From the NCBI GenBank assembly GCA_934646005.1, contig CAKUED010000003.1:62001-126000 (forward strand): a stretch of DNA of 64,000 nt. The letters are read 5' to 3'. This stretch comes from an uncultured Oscillospiraceae bacterium (GTDB lineage Bacteria; Bacillota; Clostridia; Oscillospirales; Oscillospiraceae). The translations under genes were made by a program, and so were the position numbers. Below, piece after piece: positions 8,301 to 16,213 of the stretch. Numbering within the stretch: the stretch's first letter is position 1; every line of letters begins with the position of its first letter. A model generated the notes under the pieces. The model saw nothing but the letters and a program-made list of their open reading frames with translations. It made no database searches and was not told the origin of the DNA.

Positions 8301-9521
8301 GCGGCAGCCCTCGCCCAGCACACCCACTTTTCCGTCGCGCTGTACGATCATATAATCCTCGCCGCCGTAGCTCACCATCTGCACCCCGTCATAGCGGAAC
8401 GGCGTGATCATCCCGGTGCGCCGGTCGGCGACGGCATAGCGCCCCGTCGCGGGATTGCAAATTTTGATCCACTGGCAGTCGTCCCGATAGCTGCACAGCT
8501 CCGCCGTCAGCCCCGGCGCGCTCACATAGCGCCCGTCAGCGTTCAAAACGCGGCTATTCGCGCAGTCCAGCACGAACTCGCGCAGCCGCGCGCGGTCGGT
8601 CTCATGCAGGCTGCCGTTTGCGTCCATATAATAGGGCGTGGGCTCATAATCTTTGAAAGCCGTGACCGATTGCAGCCCGCCGTCAAAGTCGCTGCGGATG
8701 GTCAGCGAGCCCTTGCCCTCCTCATCATCCCAGCGGATGCGCATCTGACCCGCCTCGTCGATCCAGTAATGGACAGGGGTCTGCCAGCCGTCCGCCTCCT
8801 TGCGGGCATACGCGCGTCCCTCTATGAAGTTTCCGATGCTGGCGTAGTCGTGCGTGAGCATATTGCCGAGGTTATCGTACATCCAGGCATTCACAACGCT
8901 GTCCTTTTTGAACACGCCGCGATTGGGCGCGGCAAGATGCGCCTCGTTAAATTCCAGCGGCACGATGATCTTGCCGTCCAGATCTGCCGCGCCGACCAGC
9001 TCGCCGCTTTGCAGCAGGATCATGCTGCCGAGGACGACATTGCGCTGCTCGTTCTCAGACAGCTCCAAATCGCCGCGGCAGCCGTATTGCAGCTCGGTCT
9101 GCTGCCCCGTCAGCGCGTCGTATTTCCCGGGCAGCAGCTCGCGCGTGCGGGCGTTGTAAAGCTGCAATTTCTGGTCTTTGGTCATCAAAACCAGCAGATT
9201 TTGAATCTCTTCGCCGCCCCGCTCCTCTTTGACAAGCGGAAAAATGCCCGTATACTCCGGCTGGAGCAGCACACGGCACTCGCCGTCCATCAGACCCCAA
9301 TAGCTCGTGCCGTCAACATCTGCATAGTAGGCGCTCAGTCCGTTTTCAAACTGCCGCCCCGGCGTCACCTGACGCTCGCCGTCCGACGGCAGCGAGTACA
9401 GCGCAAAGCGCTCCGAGTCCAGCGCGATCCGCGCCCCGTCCCGAATTTCCGCCGCCGACGCCACCGTAACAGCAGCCAGCAGCATCACCGCCGCCAAAAC
9501 CACCCGGAGTGTTCGTTTCAT
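5352..9521 (-). CDS. Large secreted WG-repeat / Ig-like / leucine-rich mosaic protein
   Basis: 1389 residues with a Sec signal (MKRTLRVVLAAVMLLAAVTV, cleavage near ASAA). About residues 30-560 form WG-like repeats (SYWGLMDGECRVLLQPEY, EDYMIVQRDGKVGVLGEG and similar). Residues about 595-695 look like a bacterial Ig-like Big_5 domain (SSSPKDGAVKVPERTDSV). A long mostly helical stretch follows, then a BspA-type leucine-rich segment near 1150-1215 (VGEDAFAGENGLRVVTL), and a beta-rich C-terminus. No sortase motif or SLH repeat is seen, so it is either secreted or held non-covalently. AGGAGG precedes the ATG. It is monocistronic and its function is unknown; such mosaics are usually adhesive or binding proteins. 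Confidence 0.8.
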   Translation of the reverse strand: MKRTLRVVLAAVMLLAAVTVASAAEIRDGARIALDSERFALYSLPSDGERQVTPGRQFENGLSAYYADVDGTSYWGLMDGECRVLLQPEYTGIFPLVKEERGGEEIQNLLVLMTKDQKLQLYNARTRELLPGKYDALTGQQTELQYGCRGDLELSENEQRNVVLGSMILLQSGELVGAADLDGKIIVPLEFNEAHLAAPNRGVFKKDSVVNAWMYDNLGNMLTHDYASIGNFIEGRAYARKEADGWQTPVHYWIDEAGQMRIRWDDEEGKGSLTIRSDFDGGLQSVTAFKDYEPTPYYMDANGSLHETDRARLREFVLDCANSRVLNADGRYVSAPGLTAELCSYRDDCQWIKICNPATGRYAVADRRTGMITPFRYDGVQMVSYGGEDYMIVQRDGKVGVLGEGCRQLVPEQYASVSAPDGKCAYFAARRNVNVGAYSPPRYTLWSLDGEMLGEEDALEDYFSSKAHITGVAYGRLVGGHTVLIAPDGTMTKTGERSIITGDDGNWSPASTPFGVYGQNFETGEHGFIGLDGVLYPLYSETDAMQLKGLAQAEVTGGVMYVEYSAKGVTNYSKNCLLRDLQWTYHYEKNEDTGTDITLVSSSPKDGAVKVPERTDSVTLRFGCPIAVVNPDRITVTGEYDDPGFEVISAGNTVRLRLTDEFFEGDRYTVTIDTSALARTDQSQVYNTEPISISFTLDGLSTNDLMEKYPIALTQAQPIGTIFSGAAGSVDAMVQYYCGKYDEGKLLTSLFYASKNAWTLSAGEFTRLLTGLNVTKDTFVQEAADLLIGRMCLDYTLHETGAKAKAAADLIGIMKTLDYSGDLKATQQMLDAVKAYCEAYDIPWDMGLIRSAVEFFLTVSLPLLKESFKTTGNWGDIAQTTDLVGKYLITVLQYANMQTDAMKTMRDYLPPTGDLYWEIERRLDMIENGQIGTYLAREAQKLILKKTGGMLADAVKNAAGSAITGQLGSYEALMEVMGAAYGRLTGRADAGKHVQVLLLTCFAQEMTNAHAQVCQELLINGATAQEKQDLRTMYEAKRSAWCILLETAAELRTDDDDTYHHDECLVWRDRLEQECGFADYIRAAKRAAPSQAVYSMRAPARRSSAQSTQYDVLQYGVLKGYRFLDGAWEDGAAVLLDQKNTEAALYVTQELAQSVGEDAFAGENGLRVVTLADGVGVEAGAFSNCENLTMLVLEGEHEIDYAAFKRSGVEVVYGKTSEAQALAERLNAKYRDLSQQVGELTYAGTVSAVQPGQTPDLSGITLRADGAEISLKDCCVLYPQGLGEGEIKIRYLDAEVCIPLTVSLRAELNGQTLEVTRAEESGDVLLLSGTATGDTVFAAVYDGARLLDAQVCAVKDGTFSLTIRAGGTVCLFMTQDGCPLTPKLTVPAA

Positions 9522-9553
9522 AGCGATTTTCCTCCTACTTTTTTCTCATACCC

Positions 9554-9582
9554 AGTATATAATACCCCCGCCTTCGCGTCAA
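9554..9582 (-). promoter_or_regulatory. Promoter of the 1389-residue surface protein
   Basis: On the minus strand TTGACG and TATACT are 17 bases apart, about 32 bp before the ATG at 9521. Confidence 0.65.
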
Positions 9583-9608
9583 CTGCGAGCCAAAATGGAA
9601 TCGTTGCT

Positions 9609-10117
9609 GTAGGGGTCGATGCCGCGCTCTCCCCGGCAGAATGCAATCGCAAAATTGCACAATGTTCGGCGAAACCGCACAACGTCCTGTAGGGGCGGAC
9701 GACTCTGTCCGCCCGATGGGGCAACGGCAAATTTGCCGCAATGTAACATAAAAATGTAAAATTCTCCGATACACCGTAGGGGAGGGGTTCTACCCCTCCC
9801 GCGCGGTACAATGTTGCGAATATGGGTGCACCAATGCGAAATGGTATGCACCCGTAGGGGCGGACGCCTCTGTCCGCCCGTAGGGCAACGGCAAATTTGC
9901 CGCAATGTATCGTAAAAACGGGCGTGCCCCGTGCGGGTCGATGTAGGCATCGACCCCTACAAACGTTATACGGATTCGCATTGGTACATTCGTTCTTGCA
10001 GGCGCGTCCCGCCGGGCGGACAGGGTCGTCCGCCCCTACAGGTGCATTTGATTTCGCATTGGTGCATTTCAATCTGTGCCATGATACCGCGCGGGCGGGG
10101 TAGAACCCCGCCCCTAC
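9609..10117. repeat. Mosaic palindrome cluster R1
   Basis: The 617-bp gap holds no credible gene; it is built from 26-28 bp hairpin modules beginning GTAGGGG on one strand. Plus-oriented modules lie at 9609-9636 (GGTCGATG type, degenerate), 9689-9715 (GGGCGGAC...GTCCGCCC), 9776-9800 (GGGAGGGGT...ACCCCTCCC) and 9854-9880. Minus-oriented modules lie at 9935-9960 (GGGTCGAT type), 10013-10039 and 10092-10117 (GGGCGGGGT type). A short palindrome GGCAAATTTGCC recurs at the linkers (9726-9737, 9891-9902). The orientation flips once, near 9905-9934. Clusters R2, R3 and R4 share the design. Frames through the modules yield repetitive pseudo-peptides and are not genes. Confidence 0.9.
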
Positions 10118-10138
10118 GCATCATCGTGGTTTCTCACC

Positions 10139-12613
10139 TCAAATAAACTTCCCCGTTCTGCTCTCCTTGCACTCCTTCACCCGTTCGGGCGTTCCGGCGC
10201 AGACTAACTCGCCGCCCTCCGTGCCGCCGCCGGGTCCGAGGTCAAGGATGTAATCCGCGCTGCGGATGACGTCGAGATCGTGCTCGATCACCACGATCGT
10301 CGCGCCGCGCGAGAGCAGGCGGTCGAATACGTCCAGCAGCGTCCGCACGTCCAGCGGATGCAGCCCGATCGTCGGCTCGTCAAAGACGAACAGCGTATCG
10401 TCCTGTGCCCTGCCGAGCTCGCTTGCCAGCTTCAGCCGCTGCGCCTCGCCGCCGGACAGCCCCGGCGTCTGCTCGCCGAGCGTCAGATAGCCCAGCCCCA
10501 GCGATTCCAGCACGCCCAGCCGCTGCGCCACCACCCGGCGCTGCGCGCACGCCTGCGCCGCCGTGGAGACGTCCATGTCCATCAGCTCCGGCAGCGAGCA
10601 GACCCCGCCGCGCGCGTCGTCCAGCACGAGCTCGCCCGCCTCTTTTCCGTAGCGCGAGCCGCGGCACTCCGGGCACGGGATCTCCACGTCCGGCAAAAAC
10701 TGCACATCCAGGTCAATGACGCCCGTCCCGTCGCACATCGGGCAGCGGAGCTTGCCGGTGTTATACGAAAAATCGCCCGCGCCGAGTCCGCGCCGCTTTG
10801 CCTCCGGCGTGGCGGCGAAGAGCTTTCGCAGCTCGTCGTGCACGTTGGCATACGTCGCCACGGTCGAGCGGACGTTGATGCCGATGGGCGTTGCGTCGAT
10901 GAGCTTGACCTGCCGGATGCCCTCGGCGCTGACCGCGCGGACGTGCTTCGGCAGCGCCGCGTCCGCGCGCTGCGCCGTGATCGCCGGGATGAGGCTTTCC
11001 AGCACAAGCGTCGTCTTGCCCGAGCCGGACACGCCCGTCACCACCGTCAGCCGCCCCTTCGGGATGCGGATGCTCAGAGGCTTGACCGTGTGAATTTGCC
11101 CCGTTTGCAGCGTGATCTCGCCGCGTTCAAACAGCGCGCTTTCTTCCGCGCGCACGCGCCGCACCGCCGCCCTGCCGCTTAAAAACGGTCCGATCTGCGA
11201 CGCGGCGTTCTGCTCGATCTCCGCGACTGTCCCGGTCGCCACGACCTGCCCGCCGTTTGCGCCCGCGCCCGGACCAAGCTCGATCATCCAGTCGGCGCAG
11301 CGCAGCAGCTCCGGGTCGTGATCGACCAGCACCACCGTGTTGCCGTCCGCCACCAGATCGTGCATCACGCCGCGCAGCCCCGCGAGATTCGACGGGTGCA
11401 GCCCGATGGACGGCTCGTCCAGCACATACAAAACGCCCGTCGTGCGGTTGCGCACCGCGCGGGCGAGCTGCATCCGCTGCCGCTCGCCGGTCGAGAGCGT
11501 CCCGCTCGCGCGGTCAAGTGACAGATAGCCAAGCCCCAGCTCCAAAAGCCGCCGCGCCGCCGTCTCAAACGACTCGCAGATGACCTCCGCCACCGCGCGC
11601 AGCTCCTCCGGCACGCTGTCCGGCACGCCCGCGACCCAGGTCGATAATTCCGAGAGCGTCATCCGGCACGCCGCGTCCAGCGAAATGCCCCGCAGGCGCG
11701 GTGCGCGCGCCGCCGCCGACAGGCGCGACCCGCCGCACTCCGGGCACGTCTCCTGCCGCAGGAATTTTTCCACGCGCTTCATGCCCTTTTCGTCCTTGAC
11801 CTTGGACAGCGCGTTCTCCACCGTGTAGATGGCATTATAATAGGTGAAATCCAGCTCGCCCGCGTCGTTGGAGCTTTTGGATTTATAGAGGATATGCTTT
11901 TTCACCGCCGGGCCGTGGAACACGATGTCGCGCTCTTCCTCCGTCAGCTCCGAAAACGGCACGTTCGTCCGCACGCCCATCGCGCGGCACACGTCCGTCA
12001 TCAGCGACCACATGAGCGTCCGCCACGGCGCGACCGCGCCATCGTCGATGGACAAACTCTCATCCGGCACAAGCGTCGCAAGATCCACCGTGCGCACCAT
12101 GCCCGTCCCGTCGCAGCGGCGGCACGCGCCCTGTGCGTTGAACGCCAGCTCCTCGGCACTGGGGGCAAAAAATGTCTCCCCGCACACCGGGCAGCGCAGG
12201 GGCTTGCCCATCGCAACATTTGCCGACGCGGGCACATAGTGCCCGTTTGGGCAGCGGTGCTCCGCCAGACGCGAGAACATGAGCCGCAGACTGTTCAGCA
12301 GCTCCGTCCCCGTGCCGAATGTGCTGCGGATGCCCGGCACGCCGGGTCTTTGATGCAGCGCCAGCGCCGCCGGGACATACAGCGCCTCGTCCACCTCCGC
12401 GCGCGCCGCCTGCGTCATCCGCCGCCGCGTGTAGGTGGACAGCGCATCCAGATACCGCCGCGAGCCCTCGGCGTACAGAACGCCCAGCGCCAGCGACGAT
12501 TTGCCCGACCCCGACACGCCCGCGATCGCCGCAATGCCGCCCAGCGGCACGTCCACGTTGATGTTTTTGAGATTGTGCACCCGCGCCCCGCGAATTTTGA
12601 TCCTGTCGATCAT
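10139..12613 (-). CDS. UvrA-like ABC ATPase (excinuclease subunit A paralogue)
   Basis: 824 residues with two ABC domains: Walker A GVSGSGKSS near residue 33 and GVSGSGKTT in the second half, signature LSTGERQRM and LSGGEAQRL, Walker B VLDEPSIGLHP and VFDEPTIGLHP. Cys pairs typical of UvrA zinc modules are present (CPVCGE, CPECGG, CPMCDG, CPECRG). Housekeeping UvrA is about 940 residues, so this is a shorter paralogue of the class sometimes linked to DNA-binding drug tolerance rather than core repair. It stands alone, ending against repeat cluster R1. I left the symbol blank because main uvrA is probably elsewhere. Confidence 0.85.
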   Translation of the reverse strand: MIDRIKIRGARVHNLKNINVDVPLGGIAAIAGVSGSGKSSLALGVLYAEGSRRYLDALSTYTRRRMTQAARAEVDEALYVPAALALHQRPGVPGIRSTFGTGTELLNSLRLMFSRLAEHRCPNGHYVPASANVAMGKPLRCPVCGETFFAPSAEELAFNAQGACRRCDGTGMVRTVDLATLVPDESLSIDDGAVAPWRTLMWSLMTDVCRAMGVRTNVPFSELTEEERDIVFHGPAVKKHILYKSKSSNDAGELDFTYYNAIYTVENALSKVKDEKGMKRVEKFLRQETCPECGGSRLSAAARAPRLRGISLDAACRMTLSELSTWVAGVPDSVPEELRAVAEVICESFETAARRLLELGLGYLSLDRASGTLSTGERQRMQLARAVRNRTTGVLYVLDEPSIGLHPSNLAGLRGVMHDLVADGNTVVLVDHDPELLRCADWMIELGPGAGANGGQVVATGTVAEIEQNAASQIGPFLSGRAAVRRVRAEESALFERGEITLQTGQIHTVKPLSIRIPKGRLTVVTGVSGSGKTTLVLESLIPAITAQRADAALPKHVRAVSAEGIRQVKLIDATPIGINVRSTVATYANVHDELRKLFAATPEAKRRGLGAGDFSYNTGKLRCPMCDGTGVIDLDVQFLPDVEIPCPECRGSRYGKEAGELVLDDARGGVCSLPELMDMDVSTAAQACAQRRVVAQRLGVLESLGLGYLTLGEQTPGLSGGEAQRLKLASELGRAQDDTLFVFDEPTIGLHPLDVRTLLDVFDRLLSRGATIVVIEHDLDVIRSADYILDLGPGGGTEGGELVCAGTPERVKECKESRTGKFI

Positions 12614-12692
12614 AAGAATCCCTGCTTTCGGTCTGTTTTCCCCTATTTTACCGCAAAATTCCCCGCCGCGCCACCCGAATTTTCCGGGCGGT

Positions 12693-12728
12693 AAAAACGG
12701 GCGCGCACCAGAGGTCTGGTGCGCGCCC
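12693..12728 (-). terminator. Terminator of the ABC sugar importer operon
   Basis: 13-bp perfect stem GGGCGCGCACCAG / CTGGTGCGCGCCC at 12699-12728, followed on the minus strand by TTTTT (12693-12697). It lies 35 bp after the stop of the permease gene ending at 12763. Confidence 0.88.
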
Positions 12729-12762
12729 GCTTCTCTCTTTTCTCACTATATAGATATTGTTT

Positions 12763-13599
12763 TTAACCTTTGATACCGCCCGCGTTCATGCCCGCCTGCA
12801 GTTCCTGACTGAAAATGCTGTAAACCAGGATGGACGGGATCATGACGATGACCAGTCCCGCAAACAGCGCGCCCCAGTCGGCGGAATACTGCGCCGTGGC
12901 GGTGAGCTGATTGAGCCCGACCGTGAGGGTACGCTTTGCCTCGGAGGGGATGAAGGTCATGGCGTAAATATAGTCGTTCCACGTCCACAGGAAGTGGAAA
13001 ATGCTGATCGTGACCAGACCCGACCGCGCCAGCGGCAGCATGATCTTGAAAAATGTCTGCGTATGCGTTGCGCCGTCGATCTTCGCCGCCTCCATAAAGT
13101 CCATCGGCATCGTCTCAAACGTGTTTCGCATGATGAGCACGGAAAACGGCAGCGAATACGCCGTGTAGATGAGAATCAGACCGAGGTGGGTATCATACAG
13201 CCCCAGCTTTTGCAGATTCAAAAACTGCGGGATCGTGCCCATCACGAGCGGCATGAACATACCCAGAATGAACACGGTGCTCAAAACGCCCGCACCCTTA
13301 AATTTATAGCGGCTGGTGATGTACGCCAGCATTGCCGCGAGAATGTCGGTCAGCACGAGCGACGCGGCGACGACAAAGACGGAGTTGAGGATATTCCAGC
13401 CGAGCTTGGCGCGCTTCCAGGCGTTCACGAAATTCTCAAAATGCAGCGACTCCGGCAGCGCCCAGACGCTCTTATAAAACTCGCCGGTCGTCTTGAACGA
13501 GGACATCAGAGTCCAGAACATCGGATAGATGACAATGACGGCATACACGATCAGGCAAAGATAGATGACCGCTCTGCCGATGCCCATTTTCGGTTTCAA
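12763..13599 (-). CDS. ABC sugar importer permease, MalG type
   Basis: 278 residues with six predicted membrane helices and the cytoplasmic EAA loop EAAKIDGATHTQTFFKIMLP that docks the ATPase. Length and the C-terminal ending AGGIKG are typical of MalG/UgpE-like permeases of CUT1-type importers. It follows its partner permease by 15 bp and ends the operon (strong terminator downstream). No ATPase gene is present in the cluster; CUT1 systems of Firmicutes commonly use a shared MsmX-type ATPase encoded elsewhere. Substrate is not deducible from the permease; the neighbouring transketolase, dehydrogenases and ROK regulator suggest an unusual sugar or glycoside. Confidence 0.92.
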   Translation of the reverse strand: MKPKMGIGRAVIYLCLIVYAVIVIYPMFWTLMSSFKTTGEFYKSVWALPESLHFENFVNAWKRAKLGWNILNSVFVVAASLVLTDILAAMLAYITSRYKFKGAGVLSTVFILGMFMPLVMGTIPQFLNLQKLGLYDTHLGLILIYTAYSLPFSVLIMRNTFETMPMDFMEAAKIDGATHTQTFFKIMLPLARSGLVTISIFHFLWTWNDYIYAMTFIPSEAKRTLTVGLNQLTATAQYSADWGALFAGLVIVMIPSILVYSIFSQELQAGMNAGGIKG

Positions 13600-13614
13600 A
13601 TGTCCTGCACCTCC

Positions 13615-14547
13615 TTAATACTCATACGCTTCCCGCTTGGTCAGCTTCATCACGAGCAGGCTCATGAGGGCGATGACCGCGAACAAAATCACGCCGATGG
13701 CAGAGCCGTAGCCATAGTGCCCGAATTTGAACGCCTGATCGTACAGATACGTCGTCATGACCTCGGAGGCGTGGTTCGGTCCGCCCGCAGTCACCACGCG
13801 CACCAGCGCGAACGTCTTTTCAAAGGCGTTGACAACAAAGTGGATGAGCGCCGTGCGGAACGTGCCCCAGATGAGCGGCACGGTCACATGGACGAGCTGC
13901 CGCCACTGCCCCGCGCCGTCGAGTGTCGCGGCTTCGTAATAATCCTCCGGCACGCTCTGGATGGCGCTGATGAACAGCACCATATAAAAGCCGATGTACA
14001 TCCACGACTGCGGCGCGACCAGCGCCGCCATCACGACCTTTTTATCGCCCAGCCAGTCCTGAATGAGGGAGCTTAATCCCAGAAAGTCCAGAACACCGTT
14101 TAAAAGACCGAACGACGGATTAAAAATAAACATCCACAGAACGCCCACGACCACGATCGACAGGGTGTTCGGGAAGAAATAGACGATACGAAAGAACCCT
14201 GTGCCCTTGATCTTCAGTCTCGTAAAGCAGACCGCGAAGAAAAACGACAGTGCAAAGGTCACGAGGGTGCACCAGAACAGGAAAAAGAAGTTGTTGCCGA
14301 GGGCTTTCCAGACGATCTTATCCTGAAAAGCCTCCTTAAAATTATCCAGACCCACAAAGGTCATCTGCCGGCTGTAGCCGGACCAGTCAAAGAGGCTGTA
14401 CACAAATGCCTGCGCAAACGGGAGCAGATAGAAGATGCCGTATACGATGAGCGGCGGGAGCAGGAAGCACAAAATAAAGCCGGTCCTGCGCCAATCCCGG
14501 TGCTTGCGTGGGTTGTCGGGTAAGCGCTTCTTTGTTGTGTTCGCCAT
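13615..14547 (-). CDS. ABC sugar importer permease, MalF type
   Basis: 310 residues, six membrane helices, EAA loop EAATLDGAGQWRQLVHVTVP. It starts with MANTTKKRLPDNPRKHRDWR, a basic cytoplasmic N-terminus normal for MalF/UgpA-like proteins. AGGAGG is near the ATG. It lies 90 bp behind the binding-protein gene, with a strong intercistronic hairpin between them. Confidence 0.92.
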   Translation of the reverse strand: MANTTKKRLPDNPRKHRDWRRTGFILCFLLPPLIVYGIFYLLPFAQAFVYSLFDWSGYSRQMTFVGLDNFKEAFQDKIVWKALGNNFFFLFWCTLVTFALSFFFAVCFTRLKIKGTGFFRIVYFFPNTLSIVVVGVLWMFIFNPSFGLLNGVLDFLGLSSLIQDWLGDKKVVMAALVAPQSWMYIGFYMVLFISAIQSVPEDYYEAATLDGAGQWRQLVHVTVPLIWGTFRTALIHFVVNAFEKTFALVRVVTAGGPNHASEVMTTYLYDQAFKFGHYGYGSAIGVILFAVIALMSLLVMKLTKREAYEY

Positions 14548-14574
14548 GCGTGTGACCTCCTGTTTTTTTAAGAA

Positions 14575-14606
14575 GTACCCCGGTCGGTCAGTACCGACCG
14601 GGGTAC
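14575..14606 (-). other. Intercistronic stem-loop between binding protein and permease
   Basis: Perfect 14-bp stem GTACCCCGGTCGGT / ACCGACCGGGGTAC with a 4-base loop, in the 89-bp gap between two genes of one operon. There is no T-run after it in the minus direction, so it is more likely an mRNA-stabilising or attenuating element that keeps binding-protein mRNA in excess, as known for other sugar ABC operons, than a full terminator. Confidence 0.7.
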
Positions 14607-14636
14607 AGAAAGGGGGGACGATCAGATAGCCAGGGA

Positions 14637-16040
14637 TCAGCCGGCTACATACTTGGTAATGGAATCGTCGTTGCGCACCGCAGCGGTGGCGTCCTCCATC
14701 TGCTGGCAGAACTCGGCGGCGTCGATCTCACCGCTGACAAGCGCGGTCAGCGTGTTCTGATAGACATCCCACCATTCCTTATACCAGATCTTTGCCAGCG
14801 GGTAGAGCATGGTCGCTTCGTCCGCGGCGCTGAAGGCGTCGATGCTGAAGTCGCTCATGACCGAGCGGACCGCTTCGCTGTTGGAGACGTAGTACGGGGA
14901 GACGATGCAGCCGTTCTTTGCGTTATACACCGCGGACTGCTCGGAGTAGTAATCCTGCAGGAACTCGCCGATCCAGTCCTTGTTCTTGGCGGCGGCGGGG
15001 AAGCAGATCATGTTGCCGGCGGTGGTGACGAACTTCTCGTCGCCCGCTTTTTCGACCGGCGCGTGCATGACAGACAGCTCAAAGCCCTCGGGCCAGTTGC
15101 CGTCCATTTCGACCTCCAGCCACGAGCCGACACAGATCATGGCGATGTTGCCGTTGATGAACTCCATCTGCGAGCCGGTGTGGTTCATGGAGTTCATGCC
15201 CTCCACGAGGTAGCCCTGATCGCGCATATACTGGATGCGGGACATCGCTTCCTGCACGGGCTCGGACACCCACCAGCCTTCTTCCATGTTGTTAAAGCGG
15301 GTGTATTCCGCAGCACCGTCGCCGATGGCGCAGATCATCGGGAAAACGAACGGGCTTGCGTAGTAGGGATACATGCCCGTCCAGGCAAAGGGCGCGATGT
15401 CCGTCGTGCTCTTGATCTCTTCGCACAGGGCGATGAACTCATCCCACGTTTCGGGGACGGACCAGCCGTGCTCCTCGAACAAAGCTTTATTATAGCAGAT
15501 ATTTTCGGTATTGACAGAGGCAAGCGTCAGGTAATTTGCGCCATTCACCTTTGTCGAGTCCAGCACGGAGGGGTTGGCAACGTCATAGACCGTTGCGCTG
15601 CCGCCGTTCACCGGCAGGGACAGGTAGCTGGTAATGTCGGTGTACGCGCCCTCGGAAGCAGCCGCGAAATGATCGAAGAAGTTCTCCTGGATCATGGCGA
15701 TGTCGGGCGGGTTGCCGGCAACGAGCATCGGCTGGAACACTTCGTGCGCCACGGTGTTATACTCCAGCGCAACGTCCACGCCATATTCCTCTTCCAGCAT
15801 GGCGACGGCTTCGTTTGCCATCTCACCGTTGCCGGTGCCGGTCCAGAGAATGCTCAGGGACATGTTCTTTTCGCCCGAAGCGTCGGACGCGTCAGGCGTA
15901 TTTTCGCTTGCGGGGGTCTCGGGGGCAGCGGGCTCGGCAGCGGCGTCCTGCGCGGGCGTCGCGGCATCCTTGTTGCTGCTGCACGCGACCACGGAAAATA
16001 CCATGACCAGCGCCAGAAGCAGTGCGAGTAGCTTTTTCAT
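14637..16040 (-). CDS. ABC sugar-binding lipoprotein
   Basis: 467 residues. Signal MKKLLALLLALVMVFSVVAC ends in a lipobox (VVAC), then an Ala/Pro/Glu-rich linker, then a type I solute-binding fold of the MalE/UgpB (SBP_bac_1) class (LSILWTGTGNGEMANEAV near the start of the mature domain, AGNMICFPAAAKNKDW in the C-lobe). AAGGAGG lies 8 bases before the ATG. It is the first gene of the importer operon and delivers substrate to the two permeases downstream. Specificity cannot be read from sequence. Confidence 0.92.
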   Translation of the reverse strand: MKKLLALLLALVMVFSVVACSSNKDAATPAQDAAAEPAAPETPASENTPDASDASGEKNMSLSILWTGTGNGEMANEAVAMLEEEYGVDVALEYNTVAHEVFQPMLVAGNPPDIAMIQENFFDHFAAASEGAYTDITSYLSLPVNGGSATVYDVANPSVLDSTKVNGANYLTLASVNTENICYNKALFEEHGWSVPETWDEFIALCEEIKSTTDIAPFAWTGMYPYYASPFVFPMICAIGDGAAEYTRFNNMEEGWWVSEPVQEAMSRIQYMRDQGYLVEGMNSMNHTGSQMEFINGNIAMICVGSWLEVEMDGNWPEGFELSVMHAPVEKAGDEKFVTTAGNMICFPAAAKNKDWIGEFLQDYYSEQSAVYNAKNGCIVSPYYVSNSEAVRSVMSDFSIDAFSAADEATMLYPLAKIWYKEWWDVYQNTLTALVSGEIDAAEFCQQMEDATAAVRNDDSITKYVAG

Positions 16041-16070
16041 TTTAATTTACCTCCTTCATGATGCGATGAA

Positions 16071-16132
16071 AATCACCATGCACTTAGTATACTTTCTAAA
16101 TTAAGTTTTGGCAATGGTGATTGTTGAACAAT
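16071..16132 (-). promoter_or_regulatory. Importer promoter with flanking dyads
   Basis: Minus strand TTGCCA (16109-16114) and TATACT (16086-16091), spacer 17. A 9-base inverted pair AATCACCAT / ATGGTGATT (16071-16079, 16114-16122) brackets the promoter, and a perfect ATTGTT-G-AACAAT palindrome sits just upstream at 16120-16132. These are good candidates for regulator binding, for example the ROK protein encoded nearby. Confidence 0.7.
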
Positions 16133-16213
16133 TCCGCATCGTTATTTTGGTGTATTTTCACAATGCAATTTCCACAAATTCCTATTCACTATTCAGAAGC
16201 GTCCGCAGCTCCA

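Noticed and set aside
9609..10117. Repeat clusters R1-R4 as CRISPR arrays.
   Set aside because: Modules differ in stem sequence, switch strand inside each cluster, and the intervals are conserved rather than unique, the opposite of spacers.
9522..10146. Several open frames of 60-180 codons in both directions across repeat cluster R1 (and likewise in R2, R3, R4).
   Set aside because: They run through palindromic modules, give the same repetitive pseudo-peptides in unrelated loci, lack ribosome sites and have no domain character.
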